From NCBI GenBank assembly GCA_020725625.1, contig DYET01000033.1:1-49742 (forward strand): DNA of 49,742 bases, in the 5' to 3' direction. Each line of letters opens with the position of its first letter. The stretch's first letter is position 1. Below, piece by piece: positions 1-8,275 of the stretch. Both the position numbers and the translations under genes were made by a program. A model generated the notes under the pieces. It was given only the letters and a program-made list of their open reading frames with translations. It did no database searches and had not been told where the DNA came from. This stretch comes from Desulfovirgula sp. Lineage in GTDB: Bacteria; Bacillota; Desulfotomaculia; Desulfotomaculales; Desulfocucumaceae.

Positions 1-364
1 AGCGACGAGCGTAGAGCCGGTTCAGCCGCAGGTCCTGCAGCCGGATTGAAACCCGGACTCCGGCCCCGGAGTTTCCTTTCCCCGGCTATCTCTAAATACA
101 ATAGAAAAAATGCCGGGAGTTCTACCTGCTAAATCTTGACACAGACGTGTAGTTAATATTATAGTTAAATTAACATGGTGCGACCATATAATATATCACT
201 TGAGAGTCAAAAGTTCTCCAAACGCATGTTCCTTGACATAAGAATACCCGAAGAAGGAATACCTATTAAGTTTTCGGCATAGTTAATTATGTTAGTAATT
301 TTGCTAATTTCCAGTTTTTGCATGACTTTTTAAAGCAGGTTGTTCTATTTTAAAACGCCTGGAA
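1..364. other. Intergenic region, left edge, no complete gene
   Basis: I see no complete gene here. The first bases can be read as the last 15 codons of an unidentified upstream gene (frame 2, stop at 47-49), but that is too short to identify. An imperfect GC-rich hairpin (about 57-72: ACTCCGG then CCGGAGT) followed by a pyrimidine run could terminate it. From about 80 the sequence turns strongly AT-rich, marking the left edge of the low-GC islet. A TTGACA box at 136-141 and a dyad at 152-174 are described separately. Confidence 0.4.
136..174 (+). promoter_or_regulatory. Possible promoter with overlapping AT-rich dyad (candidate ROK operator)
   Basis: A perfect -35 hexamer TTGACA (136-141) is followed 15 bases later by TATTAT (157-162), a slightly short but acceptable spacing. 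The -10 lies inside a 23-base stretch (152-174) with matching ends GTTAAT and ATTAAC, and GTTAA recurs inside it. ROK regulators commonly bind AT-rich dyads of about this size, and a ROK gene lies 640 bases downstream. The link to that regulator is inference; the distance and the transposase debris in between weaken it. Confidence 0.28.
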
Positions 365-590
365 GTGGTGGCCGTCCCCCGGATGCCCCGGGGCATTCGG
401 CACCGGTCCGCAGTTGCGTTGGCCGTAGTGGTTTGCGCCGTTTTATCCGGGGCAGTCAGTTACATGGACTTGGGCCGCTGGGCAGCCAGTCTGACGCAGA
501 GCACCTTAAGGCGTTCAGGCACTCAGCGCAGCCCTCACAAAAGGCGCTTTGTACCCCACAGCGAAGCAACCTTACGCCGGGTAAGCTATC
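365..590 (+). pseudogene. N-terminal remnant of an ISAs1-family transposase
   Basis: In frame from 365 the translation reads VAVPRMPRGIRHRSAVAL, then VVCAVLSGAVSYMDLGRWAA, then a stretch ending PHSEATLRRV. This matches my recollection of the ISAs1/H-repeat transposase N-terminal domain (a VPDPRxPRGxRH start, a hydrophobic LCAVLAGAxSF helix, an IGEWA element, then PSExTLRRVL). Similarity ends at about 585-590, roughly 75 residues in, whereas the full enzyme is about 350-400 residues. The DDE catalytic domain is missing. No terminal inverted repeats could be identified. The reading frame continues to 826 but with unrelated sequence, so this is a truncated remnant and not a functional gene. Confidence 0.6.
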
Positions 591-806
591 AAAGAAAAGA
601 TCCGCTTTGTCCTGGTAAAAGACGGGTCGGAATAACCATTTGGAGAAAGTATACCGGTTGGCTCCGTACCAAAAGAACGGTGGCTCCTTCTGAAGAGATT
701 GTGCGTTTGGTCATCCAGGAAAATTTCTACCATAATTTCGACGGTTTCAGGAATACCGCGATATTCCAAATAATCGGGGCGAAGCGGCGCCGACGCTTAC
801 ACTTGT
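591..806 (+). pseudogene. Possible second, frameshifted transposase fragment
   Basis: Two short stretches in different frames resemble the C-terminal half of a DDE transposase: KIRFVLVKDGS at about 595-630, followed by a stop, and TVAPSEEIVRL at about 680-712 in the frame of the ISAs1 remnant. In intact DDE_Tnp_1 transposases a FVLVxDG strand is followed about 15-20 residues later by a TDLxLSxEEIIRLY helix carrying the catalytic glutamate. The order and spacing fit with one frameshift. The remaining sequence to 806 is not recognised. This could equally be noise. Confidence 0.3.
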
Positions 807-2126
807 ATGTTGAGGATGCCGCGTAGACAACTAAAAACTTTTTACTCTCAAGATATATCAGTAAAAATCGACAAAAGGGCGGTATCTGAGATAAATAAAT
901 CAGGCTATTATAAAAGAAGAAACCGCAGCCAAATTCTGAAAACAATCCTGGAAAAGGGTTCAATCAGCAGGAGGGATATTGCGGAAGAAACAGGTTTTGC
1001 CCGGGCAACCGTCGGTTATTTCGTGGAAGAGCTGATTGACTGCGGCCTTGTACGGGAGATAGGGATTGACACCAGCGCGACCGGCAGACTGGGAGGGCCG
1101 ATCCCTATCCTTTTAAGCATATCGGCAGGAAAACCTTACGTGCTTTCGGTGCATATCGGGAGCACCCTGATCAACGTTGGTCTTCTTAACCTGAAGGCAG
1201 AGCCCCTGAATTACAAGCAGGTAGCAATAAGTCAAAAACTGGATGAAGCGAAATTATTAAGTGTAATCGGTGAACTGGCCGAGACTTTATGCCGCGAGGA
1301 AGGACTTTCTTTGCAAGGAGATGTTGTAGGCGTTGGGGTAGGGGTTGGGGGCATAGTTGACTCAGAAGAGGGAAAGGTCTTATGGCACCGGCACAAATCC
1401 CTGCGAGGCATACATATCAGGGAAAGGCTTGAGGAAATGCTCGGCCTCCCTGTCTTTGTCGAAAATATCATACAGGCCATGGCCTTGGCGGAATCCTGGT
1501 TTGGGAAGGGCAGGCTGTATCAGAATTATCTTTTTTTCTTCGCCGGTGGGATTGTGGGAAGCGCTATTGTTGCAAACGGATCGGTGCTGAAGGGCAGTCG
1601 GAACCTGTCATGCCTGGTAGGACACAGTTTTCTGAAGCCGAACGGCCCTCTGGGGAGCAAAAAGGCCTCCGGCATTGAAAAAGATTTAATGTCAGACGGG
1701 TCGTTTATAAGGCACGCTGAAAAATATGTAAGGGCCAGGGGCGGCATGCTGGCATCTAAGCAGATTAGCAAGGAGGCAATAATAAAGGCTGCGGAGGACG
1801 GCGACGAGGACTGCAGGCAGATACTTCAGAAACGGGGACAGCAGTTTGGCAGGACCATTGCGGATATTGTAAACGTGGTTGACCTGCAGGCGGTAATACT
1901 GGCCATGAATTTCAACACGCCCGAGTCGGACATTGAATATCAGTCGATGTACGAAGCTTACTGGGAAAACCTTCAAATCAGGGAAGATGCGCCGCAAATT
2001 ATCATCAGCAGGAGCAACGGCAAGCTTCTCTTGATGGGGGCGGCCACTCTGGTAATTGAAAAGGTTTTTTCCCCTGATTTAAACGTCATCAGGGAAGCGT
2101 CCGGAAGAACAATAATCCAACTGTAA
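807..2126 (+). CDS. ROK-family transcriptional regulator with degenerate sugar-kinase domain
   Basis: A 439-residue protein of NagC/XylR type. Residues about 35-90 form a winged helix (SQILKTILEKG, then SRRDIAEETGFARATVGYFV), the usual N-terminal DNA-binding module. The rest is a ROK sugar-kinase fold (YVLSVHIGSTLINVGLL, later GVGVGVGG). Catalytic hallmarks have drifted: the ATP-binding DxGxT motif reads HIGST, and the zinc-binding CxCGxxGCxE loop after GH reads GSKKASGIEK, with no cysteines. It is therefore probably a pure sensor/repressor with altered effector binding and no kinase activity. The start is uncertain: ATG 807 and ATG 816 both lie near the transposase debris and neither has a clear ribosome site. 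It precedes and probably controls the phosphodiesterase/TRAP genes. Confidence 0.85.
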   Translation: MLRMPRRQLKTFYSQDISVKIDKRAVSEINKSGYYKRRNRSQILKTILEKGSISRRDIAEETGFARATVGYFVEELIDCGLVREIGIDTSATGRLGGPIPILLSISAGKPYVLSVHIGSTLINVGLLNLKAEPLNYKQVAISQKLDEAKLLSVIGELAETLCREEGLSLQGDVVGVGVGVGGIVDSEEGKVLWHRHKSLRGIHIRERLEEMLGLPVFVENIIQAMALAESWFGKGRLYQNYLFFFAGGIVGSAIVANGSVLKGSRNLSCLVGHSFLKPNGPLGSKKASGIEKDLMSDGSFIRHAEKYVRARGGMLASKQISKEAIIKAAEDGDEDCRQILQKRGQQFGRTIADIVNVVDLQAVILAMNFNTPESDIEYQSMYEAYWENLQIREDAPQIIISRSNGKLLLMGAATLVIEKVFSPDLNVIREASGRTIIQL

Positions 2127-2197
2127 CAAAGACATGTTTTTTTATAAAGATAGTACAATGATTAAACTAACAAATAAAACTGAAAGGGGAATGTCTT

Positions 2198-4180
2198 ATG
2201 AATAACGGTAAACCCAAAGCAAGAAAAGCGGTTCTAATGGGCCTTGACGGAGCTGATCCCAAGATGATTAAGAGACTGATGGATGAGGGAAAGCTTCCCA
2301 ACCTGAAAAGGATAATGGATATGGGTACTACCACTGAAGACCTTTCAATGATTGGCGCTCAGCCCACCATAACCCCGCCCAACTGGGCAAGCCTTTCCAC
2401 CGGGGCATGGCCGGGAACCCACGGCTTCACCTGCTTTTGGAACCATACCAGCGGAAATCACCTTTTAAAGTTGGACTACGGCTTCAACTCAAGGTTGTCC
2501 AAGGCGGAATTCATCTGGGATGCCGCCTCAAGGGCCGGAAAAAAAAGTATTGTATTCAATTACCCCACGGCCTGGCCGCCCACTGACAAGAACAACACCA
2601 TTTATGTTGACGGTTCGGGTATAACGGTCAATATGCGGTCCCTGGTTGATTATGAAAAGATTTACACATGCGAGGAAGGGGATTTCCCGATTCAGGAATT
2701 CCCCCATAATACTGACCAGAGCGGGGCCAACTGCATGGTGGAGGGGGAAGTGGAGGAGAAAACCTTTGATGTTGACTCCGAGCCCGTAGCGACAACCGCC
2801 CCGGGGGGCACAAAGATAAAGGCGCTTAATGAATCCAGGGTTGATATTGAGCAGGAAACCAGGGCTGACAGAGTACTGACTCCTATACGACAGTGTTCGG
2901 ACTGGAAAAATGACACACCGGGCGCCAGGGAGGTAGTTTTACCTGTTAATAACGGACAGCAGAGAAGGTTCGGGCTGATATTGGCGGAGGATGGTAAAAA
3001 ATATAATAAATTTCAGCTATTTAAAAGCAAGCAGGACGATAAACCAATTGGCGAGGCCAAAGCCGGAGATTGGAGCGGCTGGATACACGACAGCTTTAAC
3101 CTGATGGGTATGGATTTACCGGTAGCATATAAAATAAAGGTTTTAAATATGGAACCGGATGGCAGCAAGATGGAATTATATTATTCCTTTGCTCTTTGCA
3201 TGTCGGATTACAAATGGTATTACCCCAATGAAATAGCAAGGGAGCTCTATGAAAACGTTGGACCCATGATGCATATGTCCAATAGTGGGATTAAAGACGT
3301 AATGATAGAAACACATGCCGAAATGTATGACTGGTTTGCAAAATCAATGATTTATTTAATGAAAAAGAAAGATTGGGATTTGCTTTACTTTCATGTACAT
3401 GCGCTGGATTTTGCCAATCATCATTTGCAGAACAAGATACTGGAGGAGCATAACCCTGACTATCAGGCAAACTATGAAGCGCTGGTGGATTATTATTTAA
3501 TATCCGACAAGCTGGTTGGTGACCTGATGCAGCATCTGGATGAGGACACAGTGGTTTTTGTGGTGTCCGATCACGGGGGAATGAGCAGGGAGGCCGGCTG
3601 TGAAACGCCCCTGATAGGGGACCCGTGGAACGTGGGGGGCAGGCTGCTGGAGGAAATGGGCTACCTGGTGGTAACACGTGAAAACGGAAAGGCGGAAATA
3701 GACTGGAGCAAAACAAAGGCCATCAGCCAGCGCTCCGGCTATATATACGTCAATCTGAAGGGCAGGGAGCCCCACGGGAGTGTTGAGCCGGCGGAATATG
3801 ACTCCCTGGTGGAAAAGATTATAGATGACCTGTACAGCTACAGGGATCCGAATAATGGAAGAAGACCCGTCAGTATCGCGTTGAACAAGAGAGACATGAA
3901 AGTTTTAGGACTGTATGGAGAGAATGTCGGGGACATTTACTTTACTTTCAACCCCAGCTGGACCAGAGTGCACGGAACGCAGCTCACTACTGCCGGCTAC
4001 AAGGGCACTTCAGTGGGGTGCCTGTTCATGGCTGCCGGAGCGGGAATTAAAAAGGGTGCGGTCCTAAAGCGGCCCGTAAGGATTGTCGATATAGTTCCCA
4101 CCATTTGTCATTTGACGGGCATACCGGTTCCCAGAGATTGCGAGGGAGGGATTATTTACCAGGCCCTGGAAGATTTTTAA
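2198..4180 (+). CDS. Alkaline-phosphatase-superfamily phosphodiesterase/nucleotide pyrophosphatase-like protein
   Basis: A 660-residue cytoplasmic protein (no signal peptide). It has the metal-binding pattern of the type I phosphodiesterase/nucleotide pyrophosphatase family: LMGLDGADP at residues 14-21 (metal Asp17), a probable nucleophile Thr59 in TITPPNWASLSTG, HVHALDFANHH near 400 (Asp and His ligands), VSDHGG near 450 (Asp-His), and a late VHGTQ histidine near 590. About 250 residues inserted between the nucleophile and the second metal site probably set substrate choice. Members hydrolyse phosphodiesters, phosphomonoesters or sulfate esters; the substrate here is unknown. ATG 2198 follows GAAAGGGG at good spacing. 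It lies 70 bases after the ROK gene and upstream of the enolase remnant and TRAP genes, so it probably acts on an imported organic ester or on a product made from it. Confidence 0.8.
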   Translation: MNNGKPKARKAVLMGLDGADPKMIKRLMDEGKLPNLKRIMDMGTTTEDLSMIGAQPTITPPNWASLSTGAWPGTHGFTCFWNHTSGNHLLKLDYGFNSRLSKAEFIWDAASRAGKKSIVFNYPTAWPPTDKNNTIYVDGSGITVNMRSLVDYEKIYTCEEGDFPIQEFPHNTDQSGANCMVEGEVEEKTFDVDSEPVATTAPGGTKIKALNESRVDIEQETRADRVLTPIRQCSDWKNDTPGAREVVLPVNNGQQRRFGLILAEDGKKYNKFQLFKSKQDDKPIGEAKAGDWSGWIHDSFNLMGMDLPVAYKIKVLNMEPDGSKMELYYSFALCMSDYKWYYPNEIARELYENVGPMMHMSNSGIKDVMIETHAEMYDWFAKSMIYLMKKKDWDLLYFHVHALDFANHHLQNKILEEHNPDYQANYEALVDYYLISDKLVGDLMQHLDEDTVVFVVSDHGGMSREAGCETPLIGDPWNVGGRLLEEMGYLVVTRENGKAEIDWSKTKAISQRSGYIYVNLKGREPHGSVEPAEYDSLVEKIIDDLYSYRDPNNGRRPVSIALNKRDMKVLGLYGENVGDIYFTFNPSWTRVHGTQLTTAGYKGTSVGCLFMAAGAGIKKGAVLKRPVRIVDIVPTICHLTGIPVPRDCEGGIIYQALEDF

Positions 4181-4200
4181 ATGCGAGGGGCGTAAAAAAG

Positions 4201-4723
4201 ATGAAAGTTATCAACGTTGTTGCAGGGTTTTCTCGAGGATCAGAATGTGTACTGGCTGGAGGAGCCGGTGGTATCAAAAGATTATGAAAACATGGCTGCT
4301 GTTAAATCACGTTCCGGAAATGTAAAGATAGCCTGTGGAGAAAATTATTACCGTAAGGATTTCGCAGATGCGTTGAAATACGATGTATTTGACATTCTTC
4401 AGCCTGACGTCACCAAATGCGGCGGTATTACCGAAATGGTCAAAATAGCGGTCAAAATAGCAAACATGGCCAGAATTTGGTCAAAAGAATGGGCTCCTCA
4501 TTATTATGGTGGGGGCTTGGGGCTGGCAGCCTGCCTGCAGGTTATGGACGCGGTGCCGGATGGCTTGATGATGGAGTTTCCCCATAATGAATCGGTCCTA
4601 AGAAATGGTATCCTGGAAACAAAAATTGAGATAATTGACGGACATGTTGAGGTGCCATCAATGCCAGGGCTTGGAGTAGTTCTTGATGAGAAGGTAATGA
4701 ATAGCTGCAGGATTGACCGGTAA
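4201..4723 (+). pseudogene. Enolase-superfamily (mandelate racemase/muconate lactonizing type) remnant, N-terminal half deleted
   Basis: From about 4217 the frame encodes 168 residues of the C-terminal barrel half of an acid-sugar dehydratase-like protein: YWLEEPV (metal-binding Glu), IACGENYY (metal-binding Glu), DILQPDVTKCGG, then WAPHYYGGGLGLAACLQ and a closing PSMPGLGVVLDE. A complete member has about 370-400 residues, with an N-terminal capping domain and a KxK catalytic lysine motif, both absent. A good start, ATG 4201 (MKVINVVAG, after GAGGGGCG), lies in another frame and resembles the normal N-terminus of the family. The simplest reading is an internal deletion of about 500-600 bases that also shifted the frame. 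The protein cannot be catalytically complete. Confidence 0.7.
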
Positions 4724-4809
4724 CCCGGGCAACTGGTTAGTTGCCTGGGACGAGCTGGTTGCCGGGTTAAAAGCATACTGTCAAGTGTATCTCATGGAAG
4801 GTGTTTATT

Positions 4810-5130
4810 ATGCTTAAAGAACTTACCGACTTGAACTTTGACCAGGAAACCTTTGAAAGCAGTAAACCGGTGCTGGTTTTCTTCGGGGCGGAGCGCTGTT
4901 CTGTGTGCAAGGAACTGCTGCCCACCGTGGAGGAACTGGCAGACGATTACAGCGGAAAAATCAAGTTTTTTTGGGTTGAGGTGGATAGGTACAAGACACT
5001 GTTCAGGCGGTTCAGGTTAAGGGGGATACCGACTTTAATACTGTTCAGAGAGGGGGCGGCGAAGGACCGAACCGGGGGATTACGTTCCAAGGAAGAGTTG
5101 GTGGAAATGATTGAGAACCATATTAGCTGA
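4810..5130 (+). CDS. Thioredoxin-family protein
   Basis: A 106-residue single-domain thioredoxin fold. The active-site motif is CSVC at residues 30-33 of the ATG 4810 form, in the context FFGAERCSVC; the usual bacterial motif is WCGPC. The cis-proline loop RLRGIPTLILF is intact, so it should be redox-active. The start at 4810 is preferred over GTG 4801 because GGAAGGTG sits 5-8 bases before it. It has no signal peptide. It lies between the enolase remnant and the TRAP receptor, co-directional with both. It may reduce a cluster-containing or thiol enzyme of the islet, or simply be a stray accessory thioredoxin. Confidence 0.8.
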   Translation: MLKELTDLNFDQETFESSKPVLVFFGAERCSVCKELLPTVEELADDYSGKIKFFWVEVDRYKTLFRRFRLRGIPTLILFREGAAKDRTGGLRSKEELVEMIENHIS

Positions 5131-5157
5131 ATTGTATTTACATGTTATTTACAATAC
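5131..5157. promoter_or_regulatory. AT-rich dyad upstream of the TRAP receptor gene
   Basis: The short gap between the thioredoxin gene and the TAXI receptor gene holds an interrupted inverted repeat: ATTGTA at 5131-5136 answered by TTACAAT at 5149-5155, plus a repeated TATTTAC core. It lies about 60-80 bases before the receptor start, a reasonable operator position. The regulator is unknown; the islet's ROK protein is one possibility. The repeat is imperfect and AT-rich, so chance is possible. Confidence 0.25.
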
Positions 5158-5214
5158 TTGGAGTAATGTGCCTAATAATATGCCCATGGAAATGATTTGA
5201 AAGGAGTGCACGTA

Positions 5215-6249
5215 ATGTTAAAACGTAGAGTGCTGTTATTGGGCGTTGTGTTGATCTGTACAGGCCTGCTGCTGCTGAGCGGGTGCTCAAGCTCCGGCAA
5301 GGGAGCAGAGCAGGGAGAAAAAGAAAAGGGGAAAGCAGCGCAGGGGGTTACGGAACTCACCTTCGGATCGGGAAGTTTAGGGTCTGTAGGTTATACTGCC
5401 TTGGAAGCGATGTGCAATGTAATCAACAGATATGAACCGACTCTTAAATGTTCTGCGATTTCCACTGCCGGCGGTCCGGAAAATATTGTTTTGTTGTTCA
5501 ACAAAAAGATTGACGTCGGGCACACAAACAGTTCCGACTGGTTTAAAGCATATAAGGGAGAAAAGCCCTTTAAGGAAAAACTGGAACCTGTACAGCTGCT
5601 TTCATATGGATCTACGGCAAGTCTTATTGTGGTTAAGGCTAACTCGAACATAAAATCATTGCAAGACCTAAAAGGGAAAAAGCTGGCTGTTGGGCCGGCC
5701 GGGAGTACACTGGCGCAAGCTCAAATAAACTATATGAAGGTAGCGGGCATTGAGGGTATACAGTATGTTTACCTCTCTTTTGAAGAAGGAAAGGATGCCT
5801 TTATAAGTGGAAATGTGGATGCTTATACTGCACTGTTTCAGAATGGAAAACCATATCCCGTCACCATGCAGGTTGAAGCTGCGACACCGGTAAGGTACCT
5901 GCCCACAGACCCGAAAGCTGACAAAGCGCTTGTAGATGCGAAAGTGGGCTATGTTCTTATGGACATCCCGAAATCCGCCTCCAAGTATTTGGAGAACCCA
6001 ATCCCAGCCCTGCATACAACCATGGTGCTGGCCGTGCATCCGGACATGCCGGAGGAAATAGCATATAAAATTACCAAGACCCTTGTTGAGCACTCGGATG
6101 ACTTAATAAAAATATCTTCTGATTTAGGTGCGGTAAAGCCCGAAAATGTTACGAAAGGGCTCCTGGAAGGGATACCCGTTCACCCGGGTGCGGCAAAGTA
6201 TTACAAGGAAAAAGGAATATGGTCCGACAGGCTTACTACAACAAAGTAA
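5215..6249 (+). CDS. TAXI-family TRAP transporter solute-binding lipoprotein
   Basis: A 344-residue extracytoplasmic receptor. An N-terminal hydrophobic helix ends in the lipobox LLLSGC followed by a Ser/Gly/Glu/Lys-rich linker, so the mature protein should be lipid-anchored outside the membrane. The body matches the TAXI (NMT1-like) family: LTFGSGSLGSVGYTALEA near the mature start, STAGGPENIVLL, and KGKKLAVGPAGSTLAQAQ. ATG 5215 is chosen over the in-frame TTG 5197 because AAAGGAG at 5199-5205 precedes it at ideal spacing. TAXI receptors feed a fused TRAP permease, which is the next gene. Known ligands are small organic acids or amino acids such as glutamate; this ligand cannot be read from sequence. 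Confidence 0.9.
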   Translation: MLKRRVLLLGVVLICTGLLLLSGCSSSGKGAEQGEKEKGKAAQGVTELTFGSGSLGSVGYTALEAMCNVINRYEPTLKCSAISTAGGPENIVLLFNKKIDVGHTNSSDWFKAYKGEKPFKEKLEPVQLLSYGSTASLIVVKANSNIKSLQDLKGKKLAVGPAGSTLAQAQINYMKVAGIEGIQYVYLSFEEGKDAFISGNVDAYTALFQNGKPYPVTMQVEAATPVRYLPTDPKADKALVDAKVGYVLMDIPKSASKYLENPIPALHTTMVLAVHPDMPEEIAYKITKTLVEHSDDLIKISSDLGAVKPENVTKGLLEGIPVHPGAAKYYKEKGIWSDRLTTTK

Positions 6250-6276
6250 TAAAGAGCCACAGAAAAAGACGGAAGA

Positions 6277-6308
6277 GATGTGGGAATGGCCTGGGCTATT
6301 CCCACATC
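6277..6308 (+). terminator. Strong hairpin between TRAP receptor and permease genes
   Basis: An 11-bp perfect stem (GATGTGGGAAT at 6277-6287 with ATTCCCACATC at 6298-6308) closes a 10-base loop and is followed by a loose T-rich stretch, not a clean T-run. In binding-protein transporter operons such hairpins often stop part of the transcription or protect the upstream mRNA, so that receptor is made in excess over permease. That role is inferred. Confidence 0.6.
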
Positions 6309-6361
6309 AACCCTTATTTTAAAATTACTGAGTGATATGTAAAACAGAAAGGGTGGTTGGC

Positions 6362-8275
6362 TTGGAACCGGAAACTAGTGGTCGGGGCTTTATCCTGAAG
6401 AAAATAATTGCAGTACTTGCAGTGGCTATGTCGTTGTTCCACCTCTATGCGGTTGCTTTTGTACCTTTCCCTTTGGACCAGTTAAAGAACATTCATTTAT
6501 TCTTTGGCCTGGTGATATTTTATCTGATTAGTATACAGAGACGTAAAAAATGGAAGTTTTTAAATATTATTGATTTTTTAATTATAGTTGTCACGGTATT
6601 GTTTACGGCCTATATTCACTTCAACTACTATAACCTTGCTGAAATGATGGGAATAATGGATTTGTCCTCCACTATAATAGGTGTGTTTCTTGTGGCAGCA
6701 GTCTGGGAGGGTGCAAGAAGGGACTGGGGGGCGGTAATACCTGTATTTGTTTTGTTAACTGTGCTGTATGCCTATTTCGGGAAAATTTTTCCGGGCGCGC
6801 TTTATCATGGAGGTATTTCATTCGACCGCATAATCGGTTATTCATCAATGTTTTTCAGGGGTATTTACGGCAGTATCACGGGTATCAGCGCCTCCATGGT
6901 CTTTGTTTTGTTTGTCTTTGTGAGCCTGCTTGAAGTCCTGGGCGGGAGCAACATGTTTATGCGTATGGGACAGCTGCTGTCATCGAGGTTCAGGTCCGGG
7001 CCGGCACAGTCTGCTGTCATCTGCAGCGCCTTTATGGGATCACTAACAGGCAGTGCGGCTGCAAACGTTGCCTCCACCGGGTCATTTACAATTCCCATGA
7101 TGAAACATACCGGTTACAAGCCTGAATTTGCCGGGGCAGTTGAAAGTGTGGCTTCTACGGGTGGACAGATTATGCCGCCGGTAATGGGAGCCGCAGCTTT
7201 TATTATGGTCGGTATTACAGGGATTCCCTATGTCGACATTATTATAGCGGCTTTGTTACCGGCTTTACTATATTACTTTTATGTAGGCTTATCGGTGGAA
7301 TTACATGCGCAAAAGGAAAAAATTACTGTTTCAAAACCGGTATTAACGATAGAAAATGACACGTTTGCAAAAATATTTAAAGATTATTTTCAGCTAATGC
7401 TTCCTATTGTTGTAATGATATACTTTCTGGTTAAGCAGTATGCTGCAGGTATCTGCGCAGTCTATGCCACTATTACGCTTGTTGTTCTGGTCGTACTAAA
7501 AGTTGTTATAGTTAACCGAGATAACAGACTGGAAAGTTTAAAGAATGTTTCGTTAAATATACTTTCGGGGTTGAAGAAGGCGCCTCTACAGGCTGTTCCT
7601 CTTTTGCTTTTTTTCGCCTGTGTAAATATCGGTATTGAAATGCTGGTTGTGACTGGTGTAGCCCAAAAGTTCTCTCACCTGATGTTTCAAATCTCGGGCG
7701 GGTCTTTTATCCTGCTGCTCATTCTTGCGGCAATTACGGCCATTATATTCGGAATGGGTATGCCTACCCCCGGCGCGTACATCCTGGTGGCTTTACTGGG
7801 AGCCCCGGCCCTGGCGGAGGCAGGCAGTACAGTGTTGGCCGCCCACCTGTTTGTTCTGTTTTATGCAGTATTATCCTGCATTACACCGCCTGTTGCAGTG
7901 GCTCCAATGATCGCCTGCGGTATAGCGGAAAGCAACTTCTGGGCTACGGCCATACAGGCTGTCCGTCTGGGACTGCCGGGGTTTCTCTTACCATTTTTAT
8001 TCATGTATCGTCCCGCTTTATTAATTCATAACTCGGACTTGCCAACTGTAATATACTCATTTTTATGCGCCGGTATAAGCTTGGCGTGCCTTTCCATTGC
8101 TAATGAAGGATATCTTTTCAGAAAACTGAGGGTGGCTGAAAGGATAGTCATGGTTGTTGTTGCCGTGTTGCTTATTGATAAAGGGTTGGTTACTTCCATA
8201 ATAGGATTCGGGATTTTGCTTTTCCTGGGAGTATTTTTGGAAAAAACTAGTAGATATACCCCGCTGAATGGATAA
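6362..8275 (+). CDS. TRAP transporter fused permease (4TM/12TM)
   Basis: About 637 residues with roughly 16-18 hydrophobic segments: an N-terminal DctQ-like small module (to about residue 150) followed by a DctM-like large module. Family landmarks include TGSAAANVASTGSFTIPMMK and GGQIMPPVMGAAAF, and later GMGMPTPGAYILVALLG with SCITPPVAVAPMIACG, typical of TAXI-type fused permeases. TRAP systems use an ion gradient to drive uptake of organic acids captured by the receptor encoded just upstream. TTG 6362 is preferred over GTG 6332: AAAGGGTGG precedes it, while 6332 has no ribosome site. The stop codon overlaps the beginning of a transposase remnant. Confidence 0.88.
   Translation: MEPETSGRGFILKKIIAVLAVAMSLFHLYAVAFVPFPLDQLKNIHLFFGLVIFYLISIQRRKKWKFLNIIDFLIIVVTVLFTAYIHFNYYNLAEMMGIMDLSSTIIGVFLVAAVWEGARRDWGAVIPVFVLLTVLYAYFGKIFPGALYHGGISFDRIIGYSSMFFRGIYGSITGISASMVFVLFVFVSLLEVLGGSNMFMRMGQLLSSRFRSGPAQSAVICSAFMGSLTGSAAANVASTGSFTIPMMKHTGYKPEFAGAVESVASTGGQIMPPVMGAAAFIMVGITGIPYVDIIIAALLPALLYYFYVGLSVELHAQKEKITVSKPVLTIENDTFAKIFKDYFQLMLPIVVMIYFLVKQYAAGICAVYATITLVVLVVLKVVIVNRDNRLESLKNVSLNILSGLKKAPLQAVPLLLFFACVNIGIEMLVVTGVAQKFSHLMFQISGGSFILLLILAAITAIIFGMGMPTPGAYILVALLGAPALAEAGSTVLAAHLFVLFYAVLSCITPPVAVAPMIACGIAESNFWATAIQAVRLGLPGFLLPFLFMYRPALLIHNSDLPTVIYSFLCAGISLACLSIANEGYLFRKLRVAERIVMVVVAVLLIDKGLVTSIIGFGILLFLGVFLEKTSRYTPLNG

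Noticed and set aside
365-826. 153-codon frame as a functional gene
   Set aside because: Only the first 75 residues resemble a transposase; the rest is unrelated and the catalytic domain is missing.
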